Shown: positions 23,625 to 35,200 of the stretch, one piece after another | Layout of the letters: the number at the start of each line of letters is the position of its first letter | How positions within the stretch are numbered: the first letter of the stretch is position 1 | Assembly (NCBI GenBank): GCA_021521415.1 | Contig: JAIQDT010007665.1 | Span: 62,001-126,000, forward strand | Source of the DNA: Bidens hawaiensis | Taxonomy: Eukaryota; Streptophyta; Magnoliopsida; Asterales; Asteraceae | Length of the DNA stretch: 64,000 nt | Direction of reading: 5' to 3' | Translations under genes and position numbers: made by a program | The notes under the pieces: generated by a model | What the model was told of the DNA's origin: nothing | What the model saw: the letters and a program-made list of their open reading frames with translations, nothing else | Database searches by the model: none

Positions 23625-24954
23625 CTCGGCCTCTCGCTGGATTGGACGACGATGCCTGACCCACGGTTTGCCTCCCATTTCCTCCCTGGTTCAGTTTCGG
23701 ACAGCATCTCTTGAAGTGATCTGTGCTGCCGCATTCAAAGCAAGCACGGCTGGTGGTCATCATTTGGTTTCCTTGTGGGTTTTGTTGTCAGGCTGGTTGG
23801 GTCCTAGGTGGCTGCGCACGGATAGGTTGCGGTTGTCGGTTCAGATTGTTTAGGTTTGTCCTACAACTCGGTGCGTAGTGCCCATTCCTGCCACACCGGT
23901 GGCACACTACCCCCTTGCACTCGCCACCATGCTGGTAACCGCATCTCCCACACTTAGGGAACGTCCCTTTCTGCGATTCCTGTCTTCCGCCTGAACTAGT
24001 CATGGCGTAGTTCTGGGCAGCGGGCCGAGCACGTTTATTTTGCTGCTTCTCCAGGATCCTATTGTCATACGTACCTCGCTTTCCCCCAGCAGACTCTCCT
24101 GCCACATTCAGTGACCCACTCCTCACGAAATCGTATGTGACGATACCAGCTTGCGTCACCACACCCTCAAACGTCTTGTGTCCCCCAGAGTTGACTATAC
24201 TCCTTACTACTGGAGTTAGTCCCCATATATAACGCTCAATCCTCTTTTACTCTGGGGTGACCAACCATGGCACCAATCGCGACAACTCGTTAAATCGGTT
24301 CGTATAACCCAAGTGGTCTGCCCCCTGCATCTCCAGGTTCCACAATTCGTTTTCTAACTTCTGCAGTTCGTTCTTCGGGCAGAAATGTTCCAGTACAAGG
24401 GCCTTGAGCTCTGCCCAGGTCATGCGGTTTGTCGCTGCCTGACCGCGAGTTTGCACTATTGTGTTCCACCATGTCAAGGCATGGTCCGTGAACGTGCAGG
24501 TAGCATACTTAACAACGTAATCCTCAGGGCAGTTGCTGATGTTCACAACAGACTCTATTTTCTCAATCCACTTAACCAACCCATTTGGTCCCTCAGACCC
24601 GCTAAATTCTAGGGGCTTGCACAACATAAAATCTTTAATTGAACATCCCTTTGTTGCAGGAGTCGGTTCAGTGCGGTTCGTTTCTACACTAGGTATAGGG
24701 CCATTACTGTCTGTAACGACCACCCTAGGCGGTGCGTCATTACTCGGAATCGGGTTACCGTTCGGTGGAAGGTTAACATTTTGTTCCCCATCATTATTGG
24801 CGGTCGTTTGATTGCTCGCAGGGTCTGGATTGGTCGTATTGTTATTACTGGCGGCGATGCGCGATACTATATCCGGTATCGCCGCCTCCAACTGTCGAGC
24901 AATCAGACGGTCCACATCCACTTCTGACATTCGAGCTGACCGTTTTGGTGCCAT
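23625..24954 (-). pseudogene. gag of the Tekay-like element, with two nonsense codons
   Basis: Starts MAPKRSARMSEVDVDRLIAR at 24954. The capsid-like core holds LVKWIEKIESVVNISN, ALTWWNTIVQTRG and LEHFCPKNELQKLENELWNLEM. In-frame stops occur at 24249-24247 (TAA just after LVTPE) and at 23790-23788 (TGA). Beyond the first stop come CGRCGYQHGGECKGVVCHRC and a zinc knuckle CHRCGRNGHYAPSC. Beyond the second comes another knuckle, CFECGSTDHFKRCC. The frame runs into the TSD at 23625-23629 and lines up with the start of pol at 15986, so gag and pol were one frame before the nested insertion. Confidence 0.85.
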
Positions 24955-25325
24955 TCTACACAACATTAAGAAAAATACATATAATTAATACAAATTCCAA
25001 TCTCGATACACAACACACATTCCATTCATTAATAAACATCAGTACATATTACATAAACATCAGTACACATTACATTCCTACCATCATCCCATAGATTAAG
25101 TTTTTATACATCGGTCCTACATCGGCATCATTTCGACATAACCCGCTATGGGTCAGTGCTTGAATGATACACCAAAAGTATCTACAATGACATCCTCAAA
25201 AGAGACCCCCTATGGGCTAGTGGCTGTACTATAACTACCCAAGATTCACTCTATGTTAGCATCACCACTAACTGCTTACACAGAGTATCAAAAAGCGGAC
25301 CCTGACTACTACCACCCTAACATAA

Positions 25326-25940
25326 CTAAGCCTGGTGGTATACCAACCACGCCGACACTGCCGCCATCGCCACCAACACCGCCAGCAAACCCCGGATCCG
25401 TGTCTCCATCCGGTCAATCATCCACTGGGAGTATGCGCCCTCCCTCCTCAGCTGGGCAATCGCATACTGGCTGTCCAGTACGCAGTCCGCCAAGTGCCTC
25501 CTCCTCTGGATCCCCATCGTTAAGGCGATGGTGTGCTCAACCACCTGCTCGGTGAGCACTCGGAGCCATGCAGCCTCGGAGGAGGGACGCTCATCCCTCT
25601 CCAGCCTTGGGGTACCCCACACGGGTGGAGGCACAGGCTCGGGCTGGGGGCGGGAGGACTCGCCCCTGTGGAAGGTAGGTCTGGGTGGGGTAGAGGTAGG
25701 TGGGACATAGGGGACACTGATCCGCGCCGTGAAGCGGGATCCGGGTCTGGGAGGGGTAGGGGTGGCCTGTGGTGCGGGTGGGGTGGGGGATCTGGCAACC
25801 CTATTACGGGAGGACAAGCTAGTACTCCTACGGCTAGTCTCACTAGGCTCAGTGCTGGATGCTAGGCGTAAGCTCCTAGAGTTCCCGGAACTGGCCTCCT
25901 CCGGGTCCTCCTCCACTGACAGACTTCGTGATCTCGACAT
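25326..25940 (-). CDS. Extra ORF 5' of gag in the Tekay-like element (proline-rich, C-terminal hydrophobic segment)
   Basis: Intact 204-residue frame from the ATG at 25940 (MSRSRSLSVEEDPEEASSG) to 25326, between the 5' LTR/PBS and gag. The N-terminal half is Ser/Arg/Pro-rich and probably disordered, with PTPPAPQATPTPPRPGS and PPTSTPPRPTFHRGE. The C-terminal half looks helical (WLRVLTEQVVEHTIALTMG, HLADCVLDSQYAIAQLRRE). The end, GLLAVLVAMAAVSAWLVY, is long and hydrophobic enough for one membrane segment or a tail anchor. I do not recognise the family. Base composition is much richer in GC than the flanks. Its survival as an open frame, while gag and pol are broken, could mean selection in the family, or chance. 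Antisense open frames over it are shadows. Confidence 0.6.
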   Translation of the reverse strand: MSRSRSLSVEEDPEEASSGNSRSLRLASSTEPSETSRRSTSLSSRNRVARSPTPPAPQATPTPPRPGSRFTARISVPYVPPTSTPPRPTFHRGESSRPQPEPVPPPVWGTPRLERDERPSSEAAWLRVLTEQVVEHTIALTMGIQRRRHLADCVLDSQYAIAQLRREGAYSQWMIDRMETRIRGLLAVLVAMAAVSAWLVYHQA

Positions 25941-26280
25941 CCTTATCTGTACACAAGTTAGCAAACATATAGATCCTTCCATAATGTAAATCATAATTAA
26001 TATACACATACTTATACAACTTTGTCACATAAAAATATTATCATATACTTACACATATGTTGCCGATTTTACCTTTTAATGTTCCCCGTGACTTCCCCTG
26101 AATTCCCTCGTGCGGACAAGTCTGTTATTATGTTCTGGACCATAATAACTCACTTGTCCATCCAAATTCATCCAGATCTCGTCACTATAAATTATTAGTT
26201 GATATTCAGATCCTATAATACTTGAGCAACTGGTTATATTTTAGGTATCTTTTAAAGACATCCTAAATCTTTATAACCAA

Positions 26281-26294
26281 TGGCTCTGATACCA
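26281..26294 (-). other. Primer binding site of the Tekay-like element
   Basis: Minus strand TGGTATCAGAGCCA, five bases inside the 5' LTR edge. It is complementary to the 3' end of initiator-Met tRNA, the usual primer of plant Ty3/gypsy elements. Confidence 0.9.
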
Positions 26295-26299
26295 ACTTC

Positions 26300-29200
26300 T
26301 GTAACACCCCGTAACCGCAGCGGAAACGTAAACGGGATGCAACAGACACGTCTGATATCAACAGCATTGCTTATAAAGGAAACACCACTACATTAATTTA
26401 CACCATATTGCATTGTTCCGAGTTTAGTTACCGTCTAGGCGTTAGCACATAAGTTTTACCAACATTACATTAACATATTTAATACAAAAAGATCATTAAG
26501 CTTCCACAAAAAAACACGCATCGTTAAGCATGTAGCAATTAATCCAGTTTGGGGGTACATAGAAAGCATGTAAAGAAAACGGGTCAACTACGAATAGTTG
26601 GTGAGTTTCACTAATTTAAATAAACAGCGACAAGTCATTATAATAATCATATATTAACGATGTAATTATGCTGAGCCCACAAGTGAAACCTCTGACTATC
26701 CACATACAACCCCGTGGCATACTCCGCCCACGAACCTGCCCCAAACCGCTATGCCTAACATTTCATAGCAAAATAAATAACAACAAAATAGACATGTGCA
26801 ACTGGTTGGGAAACATCAGCAAATCCATGCCGGACCAGTTGGGTTTGTCAGACCAATAGTACTATTCACACTCTACCGGCTTTTAGCTAATCACTCGTGT
26901 TACGGGGCCTTACAATGTTAGCAACTCAGACAATTACCATCTTAGTACATTTCCGTACGATTCCCGTACAATAAAATATATATAAATACACGCAAATCCA
27001 TGCGTTCAGTATGTACTTAAACATTTTGATAATAACATGCTTCCCGCCCCGAGAAATTATTTAAAAACAATTCAGAAAAAGGGGCTCGTGAAACTCACCT
27101 TATCGCAAGCAAGCAGGTAACACAGTACGTGAGCTACTAGTCCGGATCTGTAATACGATCCCTAAGTTCGTTACTATACAATCACTATTAATATAACTTT
27201 AACCGTGTTAACCGGTACATCTGGGGACACTGTTAACCCAGTACTGTACCCGTTCCGGGGGCAATGTTAACCCAGAAACACTTCTCCGGACTCAGATTGT
27301 GATATCGTTTAGAGTTTAATAGTTAAAATTACTATTAGTTCGTTTTCCCCGTTTTGCGTGCCTAGCACGGTATCCGTTTTTACGTTTCAAAAATGAGTTT
27401 GGTCACACACGACCCGAAAATAGTTGTTGACTGATAATTTATTTAAAGTTGTGAAATTAGAGCTCGGTTTAGACGCCCCGATTGGCCGCGGGACCCGTTT
27501 CCGTCTTTAGTGCACCGGAAACTGTTAAATCGGATAAAATTACCCAAATCTTCCGAATTATTTTCGGATGATTTATTTTTACCTGTTTAACTCAGTTATA
27601 TGAAAATAGTTCATTTTTAGGGTTTTTATACACCAGTCAGCTCGTTTAGGCGAACTTTACCGGTTTACGCGTTTTAAACTTTAAAAGTTTGTTTTGCACA
27701 AATAATTATCCGTTTAATCTCGGATCTTGAAATTTTGCACAAATCACTTTTTGACAGTGGAGAATTTTGCAAAAATATTTCAAGAATTAATTTTTATATT
27801 TAAAATTTATTTATCTATTTTTAAACACCATTTAAACACTAAATATGTCGTAAATACCAAACGAACTTAGAAAAATCCCAAAATTTTCCTGGATGACACC
27901 TGCCATCCACATAGTCCCCTGTAATTTTTCCAGAACCAAAATCTCTTTTTACATGCCATTTTCACTAAAACCGAGCTAGAAAACCCTAGAACTCGTTTAA
28001 CCGAAAAGCCTACTTAGACTTCTCCAACTGACCTAAAATTTTGTGTGTGACTTTTACATGTTATAAAAAGCTTATATGGAATTTTCCAGAATTTATCATG
28101 ATATTTAAATATTTTTCACCATTTTTAGCCAAAACCGAGCATTAAAATCACCAAATATTCATCTATTGTCCAAAAATTACCAAATTTTCACAGATCTCAT
28201 ATTTTCATGTGTAGATCATCTCTGTGAAATTTCGTAGCCTAACTCTAAATGTACCACAATCTGTCCAAAACACATACACCATAAAAAAAAACGAACTACC
28301 TTGTGTTTTTAGCTTCAAATCGCAAGGATCTTGCTTTCTAGCCTTTGTTAACAACTAGATACAACACTTACAAGCACAATAATACCACACCAAGCAAGTT
28401 ACACCCACAATCAAGCCATTTCTTTCATGGGTTCGGTTATGATTTAAAAACAAAGATTTAAACCGTAAAAATTCGTTTTTGGTTCGTTTAACTCCTTTCT
28501 TGGACCAAGATCCCTTGTATCATCACTTGATCATGCAAGAATCGGTTTTCATCTCGGGTTTTCACCCTTTTTCACTTGAAACCTCATTTTCTTGCAAATA
28601 AACTCAAGAAAAGAAGATGAAAACGTAAATAACTCGATTTTTACCTTGCTTTTCTTGCTACAAATCCGGGTTTTTAGTTCATGATGTGGAGAGAAAGTGG
28701 ATTCTTGCAATGGTTGTTTAAAAAAAACTAACAAGAGGCAAGGGGTATAACCCCTATGCCGATCGGAAGTGAGGGGAGGTGGGGTGGGACCCACCTTTCC
28801 ATTCCTAGCCACTCATTTGGATTTTGGAAATCCGGATAATGTTTTGGATAATCTGGTTCAGTTCGTTTTTCGGTTAAATGTTTAATTCAGCTTAAAACGA
28901 GGCTAAAACGGTCGTTTTCGGCTTAAAAATGAAATTTATATAAAACCGATTTAAAAACTTTAAAAACTTAAACCATGACATTTATTAACTTAAAACATCA
29001 TATTATTAATAATTGCGCATCTTTTTCGGCTTGATCGATCGTCTCTTGCTCGGTTTGGTATTAAATGTTTCGTTTAACGTACCGACGTACCATTAAATCG
29101 AAAATTCTTTTTCTGTGCTTTAATTCACTTATCCCGAAGCTTTAATACTTCGTAAACATCACTAAATATCATATATCTCATCTATAATGTAATCCTCGAT

Positions 29201-29392
29201 TCGTTCGGGCTTCAATAATCGTTAATCGGTTAATCGTATTTCCAATACGATTAACTGCATAATCGAGTATAATCCGTACTGTGAATCATACATACTCGTA
29301 TAAATGCATTATAATTCATATATTCATTACTAAATAACACATAAATAGTATATACCGGTTAGGGTATACCTGATTTTGCCGGAATCGTTACA
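26300..29392 (-). repeat. 5' LTR of the Tekay-like element
   Basis: Begins TGTAACACCCCGTAACC and ends CGGAATCGTTACA on the plus strand; 3093 bp. Same architecture as 9531-12627. It would hold promoter and transcript start for the minus-strand element, but no single TATA box was assigned. A third LTR of this family lies inverted at 54530-57629. Confidence 0.9.
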
Positions 29393-29939
29393 AACATGAA
29401 CAGAAATATTTGTCTAATAAAAAATGGGATGTTAATGTAGTTGACAATGGTGGGTAGCATCGGAAGTTAACCGACAATGAAGATGATAGACCAGCAACGG
29501 AGAACATGTAAAGGAGATAAATTAAATTAGGGTTTAATGATAGTATTTACCAATAAATGAGATCTTATAACCCATTTGAGGGCTATTAGGGTTTGGTAAG
29601 ACCCATGACCCGTGTCAATTATTTTTTGATGATTAAGGGGTTATTTCACAAATAAATGAGATGCTATAACCCGTTTAGGAGTTATCCGGGTTTGGTGAGA
29701 CCCATGACCCGCAAAAATTATTGTTTGATTATGAAAGAATTTCATAAATATATGAGATGTTATAACTTATAACCCATTTAAAGACTATCCGGGTTTGGTA
29801 AAACCCATACCCATGAATTTGGGTCAAATGCATGAGAAGCCTCCATTTGAAAATCAAGCAATCTGGTGGTTCTAGAGAATGGGGGAGCAATCTGAGAGCG
29901 ACACATAGGATTTCATGGTAGGCAATTATATAGATAGTT

Positions 29940-29940
<1 letters not shown>

Positions 29941-29987
<47 letters not shown>

Positions 29988-30171
29988 CAATGTTATAAAA
30001 GAAAGTAGATTTTTCTTAAAAAGTGTAGGAAGTGTGTTTTCACAATTAGATCTAATAAAGCGCATCTCACAATAAACACACTTTCCATATCCACCGTCAA
30101 ATCAACATATCTAACGTACCAGACTACTTCTTACACTTCTTAGACACACTCCACTTCTTATTATAACCTCA

Positions 30172-30233
<62 letters not shown>
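29941..30233. repeat. MITE-like element inside a TA microsatellite
   Basis: (TA)n tracts run at 29941-29986 and 30174-30233. Between them, 29987-30173 (187 bp) has imperfect terminal inverted repeats: GCAATGTTATAAAAGAAAGT at the left and, on the other strand, GGTGAGGTTATAATAAGAAG at the right. It is noncoding. The flanks are TA repeats, so a TSD cannot be distinguished. Superfamily not assigned. Confidence 0.55.
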
Positions 30234-30235
<2 letters not shown>

Positions 30236-30239
30236 CTAG

Positions 30240-31336
30240 ACGAGTGCTTGAACGCTGATTCTATTAATCACGTAACAATTATGAGCGTTCATGGTTCGGT
30301 TTAAAACCTTGAAACCGTTTAAACTGGTTATCGGCTTGGTTTCACGGCTGGGTTGTTTACTTTCAATCGTTTTTTACTCTTTATCCTTTCAAGTATCATA
30401 TTTTGACTTAGTTATATTAATAATCGTTTTAAGCAAATTCTATTATCAAAGTTTAAACTCTTAAACCAAACCAGAACCAGACCGTTAATAACAGTTTGGT
30501 TTCAATTTTTAATGGTTTAGTTTTCATTTAAAAATAATCAAAACTGGCATTGAACACCCCTACGTAACATATAATTTTTTTCAACTGAAAAAATTATAAT
30601 AATATTACATACAAATTAAAGAGAATAAAATACTCATTTTTATGTTGCAATATTTTTACAAAAATATTAACGTATGAAAAACTTATTGTCGTTTAAAAAT
30701 CGTGGGTGAGAAGTTGGTTTAAAGTTGAAACGAAAAACATGATATGGTTAAAGATGAGGGAGCAAACTTGTAAGTTGAGTAAATTGTGTTTAAAAGACAA
30801 GTTTACCCTTAATTACACATGTACTTCATGCTTTAAGTGTTGTAAATTTCTTAAAAATGAGTGTCTTAATTTGCCCTTGTTTGGTGTATTATATATAATA
30901 TAGATTAGAATCATGTGAGAACCATTTTGAAATTGAGAACCTTGAAAAACATTTTGAACCATAAAAAACCCTTTTTTTAAAAAACAAAAAAAAAACGCGA
31001 AAATAAGAAAAGTAAAAAAAAAACAAAAATAAATTATTTTTCATTACGGTTAAATAAAAAAATAAAAGAAATTAAAAAAATGTCGGTTAGCAAAATTATA
31101 CACATATGTACAATTAAACAAAATGATAATGTACATATGTGTACATTATGTAAATCTAGATTAAATACAAATATACATATATGTATAATTTGGGTTTTTA
31201 TTTATGAAATCGGGATGAAAATTATAACTTTTGGTGTATTTACTTTTTTGAAATTTACAACTTTTTTTTGTTTTATAATTCTTTTTTAATATTTTTAAGA
31301 GATTTTTTTTCTCAAAATGGTTTTTAAATTTCTGAA
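30240..31336. other. AT-rich noncoding stretch
   Basis: Nothing recognisable was seen here apart from a short GGTTTAAAACCTTGAAACCG-type low-complexity stretch near 30,300 and A-runs. The open frames at 30706-30903 and 31080-31289 have no familiar composition or start context. Confidence 0.5.
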
Positions 31337-34045
31337 TCTACCTATATAATAAAAGAGTGGATTTTTTCACCAACTTATTCCATTATCTTCACCAAATGTC
31401 TTTAAATTGCCACATGGCATTTTCTCATTTTTCTATTTTTTATTAATTCGTTTTCAAAATCAAAGTAGTGCTTATCGTTCAAATCCATTTTTATCATCCT
31501 CACCATCATATTCACATCTTCTCTAACCCTAACAATGAAACAATCACCGCCTATTGCATTAAAATCCATCAATCTTCAACTTTAACAGTATGTATCAAAG
31601 TTTTGTAATCGGATTCACATATTCAATTTAAGAAATAATCCGATTTAAACATCAATTTGCATATTTGTAATCCGATTCACATACTCAATCGATCAATCTT
31701 TGTAATCCAATTCAAAGATTCAGTTTATATGTAATCCTCAACCCTAATTCTGTTATGATTATATGCAACCCACGGTCTTTCAATACTAGCCCTAATTCTG
31801 ATTTTATCTTATAGTGCAATGTCGATTAAAGTTTTTACAGATTCGATTATCCAACGATGCTGGATAGTTAATGGCAATATTTGTTTACACTGTTGTTTTT
31901 TTGTCCCTGCCTTGCATTAGGCAATCTTCTTCAATATGTTAATTTCACTATTTTTATAGGTTATGTGTTATATGTTACGCCTTGGGTTTCAATTGCATGT
32001 TTATTTTTATAATAGTTTTAATGTTGGTTCATAGTTGTGCTTAACATTGATTTTTGTGTGTTTGAGTAGATTTTTAGTTTGGTGTATGGTTTTGTGTTTG
32101 CTACTAATTTGTTTGAATGCGAGATATTAAGTAATTTAGGTTATGCAACTAATGGTACTATTAATGTTACACAACTTTATTGCTGGTTCATTTTCTGAAA
32201 CTTATATTTCTTTAACAAAGCTTTAGTCGACTACACACTGGTAAGTACACTTTTTACGTGCTTAATCTTCACAAACTCCACATGTATTATATCTTTAAAA
32301 CGACCACTTTCAAGCCGAACCCATTTTCATTATAACCTAATTGATACCCTTTTTATTAACGGCCGTTCTGAAACAACTTTACAAAGATGTTCTCTTTGTA
32401 ACTTTTCAAAGCTTGAAACTTTAGTCTTTGTCTTCTTACATGATGACATTCCTTTTTATTTATCATGACAACTCTAAATTGAATTACTCTGTATTTACCC
32501 ATGTAACGCAAGTGACAAATGAGATAAAGTATCTAGAAATTCATATACAAAGCAGATATCTCATTAGTAAAGCATCTAAATTTCTCATATACATGGGTTG
32601 CAGCAAAGGAAGCACTTGAATGGTTGCATATGGGTCAAAATGACAAGTTGGCTACTTGGGGTATTATTGGGATATTTTATGTAACCATATTCTGCACATC
32701 CAAATTAGAATGTAAGCAGTGATTGTTTTACCAAACAATGAAGTTAGGATGCTACAATATCATAGTATATCTAAAAATAAAATTTTGTTTATAACAGGTA
32801 GCTCTTAAATTTGAGTATAGAAATAACAGTTTGTAGTTATGGACCTCCATACGAGTGGCACGTATACAAGTATGTGCTTATTTTCTGATCTGTTATAGAT
32901 TCATAGTCATGTTAATGTAATTTTAAAGTAGTTCCAGACATGAAGGTTAATGAGGTGTTTGCCAAGATTGCAAAATCAATTTCAACTCCTTTTATTCATA
33001 GATACAAGTAGAAGCTTACAACAAATTTTCCAATTTTTACAAGTTTCAAATATCAAAATTATTATTATAATTAAGGACCACCCGATACGAAAATCAAATA
33101 TACATAGACTTCTAACCTTCACAAGGGTATTATTTACAAGTAAGATCGAATATGGACAACATAGACCATAAACGATTGAACATAGATTTTGACTTTTACA
33201 TATTGTTTTTTTTTTCTAATTAGTTCCAAATTAAATTGTTTATTCTGATGTTATGATTAAAATTGATTAAATCTACCAACTGCTATAACCTATAGCTGCA
33301 TGCATCTTTTCTAATCAATTCCAACTTTGTCATTTTAATCAGGCTCTTTGTTCATGTATTTTCTATTGTATGTTAATTTTGTCATTTGGTTGTCTATATT
33401 TTTAATCAAAGCTTTTTTGGTTTTGTTAAAAAAAACACATATGAAATTAACAACTTACCTAAAATTTGTGGAATTAACAAAATTAACTCTAATCTCTCAG
33501 TTCTTTACAATGAACGATATTTGGTTATTGGTATCACATAGCAAAAACACGATTACACGACATTTATTTTTATAGTTTTAGTTTTCAATTAGGCTGTTAT
33601 TTCTGTTAATTTTTGCTTTCAAGTATGCACAATTTGGTTATTTTGGATTTTCATACGATTTTGGTAACTATGGTTTAGGATATGCTTTTGAAATGTTTTG
33701 GTATTTGAATAAAGTGTTGTTTGCCATTACAACACATTTTTTTGTGCTCAGCGTCTAGAAGATGCCTATTGCGTTTAATTACTATGGTCAGAAATGGTCA
33801 GAACATGCTCATTTATAATAAGTCCAACTTGGTTCGGGTAAAACAGATTCTATTTAAAGTAGGTTCACATCAAAACGGATTCAAATAAAAAGGTTTTATG
33901 CTCACAATGACAATGATGATAATTACAGAAATCATCAAAATCAGAGATTTATCAACCATCTTGAAACACAAGACCATGTTCTTGATGTATCTGATAAGTG
34001 GTTGTATTTGTTGATTGAAAAAACAATGTAACAATTTGTTGGTTT

Positions 34046-34432
34046 TTTTTTGATTACTTGAATAATATCAAGAATGGGAAGTTGGATGTTGCTGGAAGAC
34101 AAGAGGCTGTTGATTGGATTACAAAGGTGATTCTCATTTTCATCAAAATGATTTTTTTAATTCTTTTTTGGTATTTTTCTCAATCTGGGATTCATTTATT
34201 AAAGAAATCAAAAAGATTTTTAATTTATGCAGGTTCATGTGAAGAGAAGACAGTTGACGAACCCTGTTAGATCTGTAGAAAACATTACTATAGGGGGGAG
34301 GTGGGGTAGAGGACGACCTAAATTGACTTGGGACGAGAGGATTAGACATGATTTGCTAGACCTAAACCTCTCAGAGGACATGGTTGAGGATAAGAATTCT
34401 TGGAGACTTAGAATTAAGGCTAAGGATTTTTA
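34046..34432 (+). pseudogene. Captured cyclin-D-like exon joined to a LINE reverse-transcriptase tail
   Basis: The first block, about 34046-34126, reads YLNNIKNGKLDVAGRQEAVD then WITK. That resembles the start of the cyclin box of D-type cyclins. A donor-like AAG/GTGATT and an acceptor-like TTATGCAG/GTTCATG (34232) follow. The second block, 34233-34432, reads VRSVENITIGG, RGRPKLTWDERIRHDLLDLN and LSEDMVEDKNSWRLRIKAKD. I recognise that as the extreme C-terminus of plant L1-type LINE reverse transcriptases. The two halves come from unrelated sources and sit inside a Helitron, so this looks like sequence capture. The cyclin assignment rests on about 24 residues and is tentative. Confidence 0.5.
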
Positions 34433-35107
34433 GGGAGAAATGAATACCTTAGAGGTTTTTTTGTTTCTTTACCTGATTTTTGGTCGCACACCATTATGGT
34501 TCACTTCTCATAGAGTTCTATATGGTTATCTATACATGTATTGGTAATTTTACTAAGTGTTATTATCAATTTTACTACTATTGTACGATGATGCCACTTG
34601 TTTTCTCACATACTATGTTACTTTGAGCTGAGGGTCTCACTGGAAGCCACCTCTCTATCCTATCGGATAGAGGTACGGTGTGCCTACATCCCACCTTCCC
34701 CAGACCCTACTTATAGTGTTGCTATGGGTGAGATTCCACGGAATATGATTGATTGATTGATGCTTATTTCAATTTTGGCCCTCTGCCTACATATGTAGCA
34801 ATTAATTTTTTGGACAGATTTTCTTTCAGTTTATGAATTGCGAGAGGGTTATTTTATCATGTTTATGTTTATCAAATTATATGATTAATTTGTTAATATC
34901 ATTTAATAAAGTTAATTATTTTATATGGTTTTATTGATGTAAGGCCAAATCATAAATGATGCAGTTGCTTGCTATAGCCTGTTTATCATCAGTAGCAAAA
35001 ACGGTCCCATTTAAAATAAGACCAATTTAGTTCGGGTCAAAACTGATTTTGGTTAAAGTAGTTTAAGGTCAAAACGAATTCTAATAAAAAGATGTTATGG
35101 TTATCTA

Positions 35108-35108
35108 T

Positions 35109-35198
<90 letters not shown>
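35108..35198. repeat. Palindromic (AAT)n-(ATT)n microsatellite
   Basis: About 60 bases of AAT repeats turn directly into about 30 bases of ATT repeats, so the two halves can pair as one long hairpin. Lies just inside the 3' end of the 3.9-kb Helitron. Confidence 0.9.

Positions 35199-35200
<2 letters not shown>

Larger units (their letters stand above)
9531..29392 (-). mobile_element. Tekay-like chromovirus (Ty3/gypsy), nearly complete, with a nested element
   Basis: Minus-oriented element flanked by the perfect 5-bp duplication AACAT (9526-9530 and 29393-29397). It has two 3.1-kb LTRs, an iMet PBS, a polypurine tract, an extra 5' ORF, and gag and pol in the order expected of Ty3/gypsy (protease, RT, RNase H, integrase, chromodomain-like tail). 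Without the nested element (15987-23624 plus one TSD) it is about 12.2 kb. The gag has nonsense codons and pol has frameshifts, so this copy is not autonomous as read. LTR divergence is visible by eye and greater than that of the nested element, consistent with an older insertion. Confidence 0.85.
8655..29934 (-). mobile_element. Non-autonomous Helitron split by later insertions
   Basis: On the minus strand the 5' end TCTATATAATTGCC starts at 29934, after an A. The 3' end is a hairpin CCCGTAATACGGG (9307-9295), then AGGATTAA, then CTAG ending at 8655, followed by T. Its own sequence lies in 29934-29398, 9530-9285 and 8665-8655, about 786 bp once the insertions and one copy of each TSD are removed. 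Its 5' part shares CACCAGATTGCTTGATTTTC and GCATTTGACCC with the plus-strand copy at 4616-5130, so both belong to one family. The hAT MITE at 8666-9284 sits between its hairpin and CTAG, and the Tekay-like retrotransposon at 9531-29392 sits in its body. Confidence 0.7.

Noticed and set aside
25253..25989. Several plus-strand ORFs opposite the extra 5' ORF
   Set aside because: GC-rich sequence leaves all frames open by chance. The minus-strand frame has the coherent disordered, helical and hydrophobic layout and lies on the element's coding strand.
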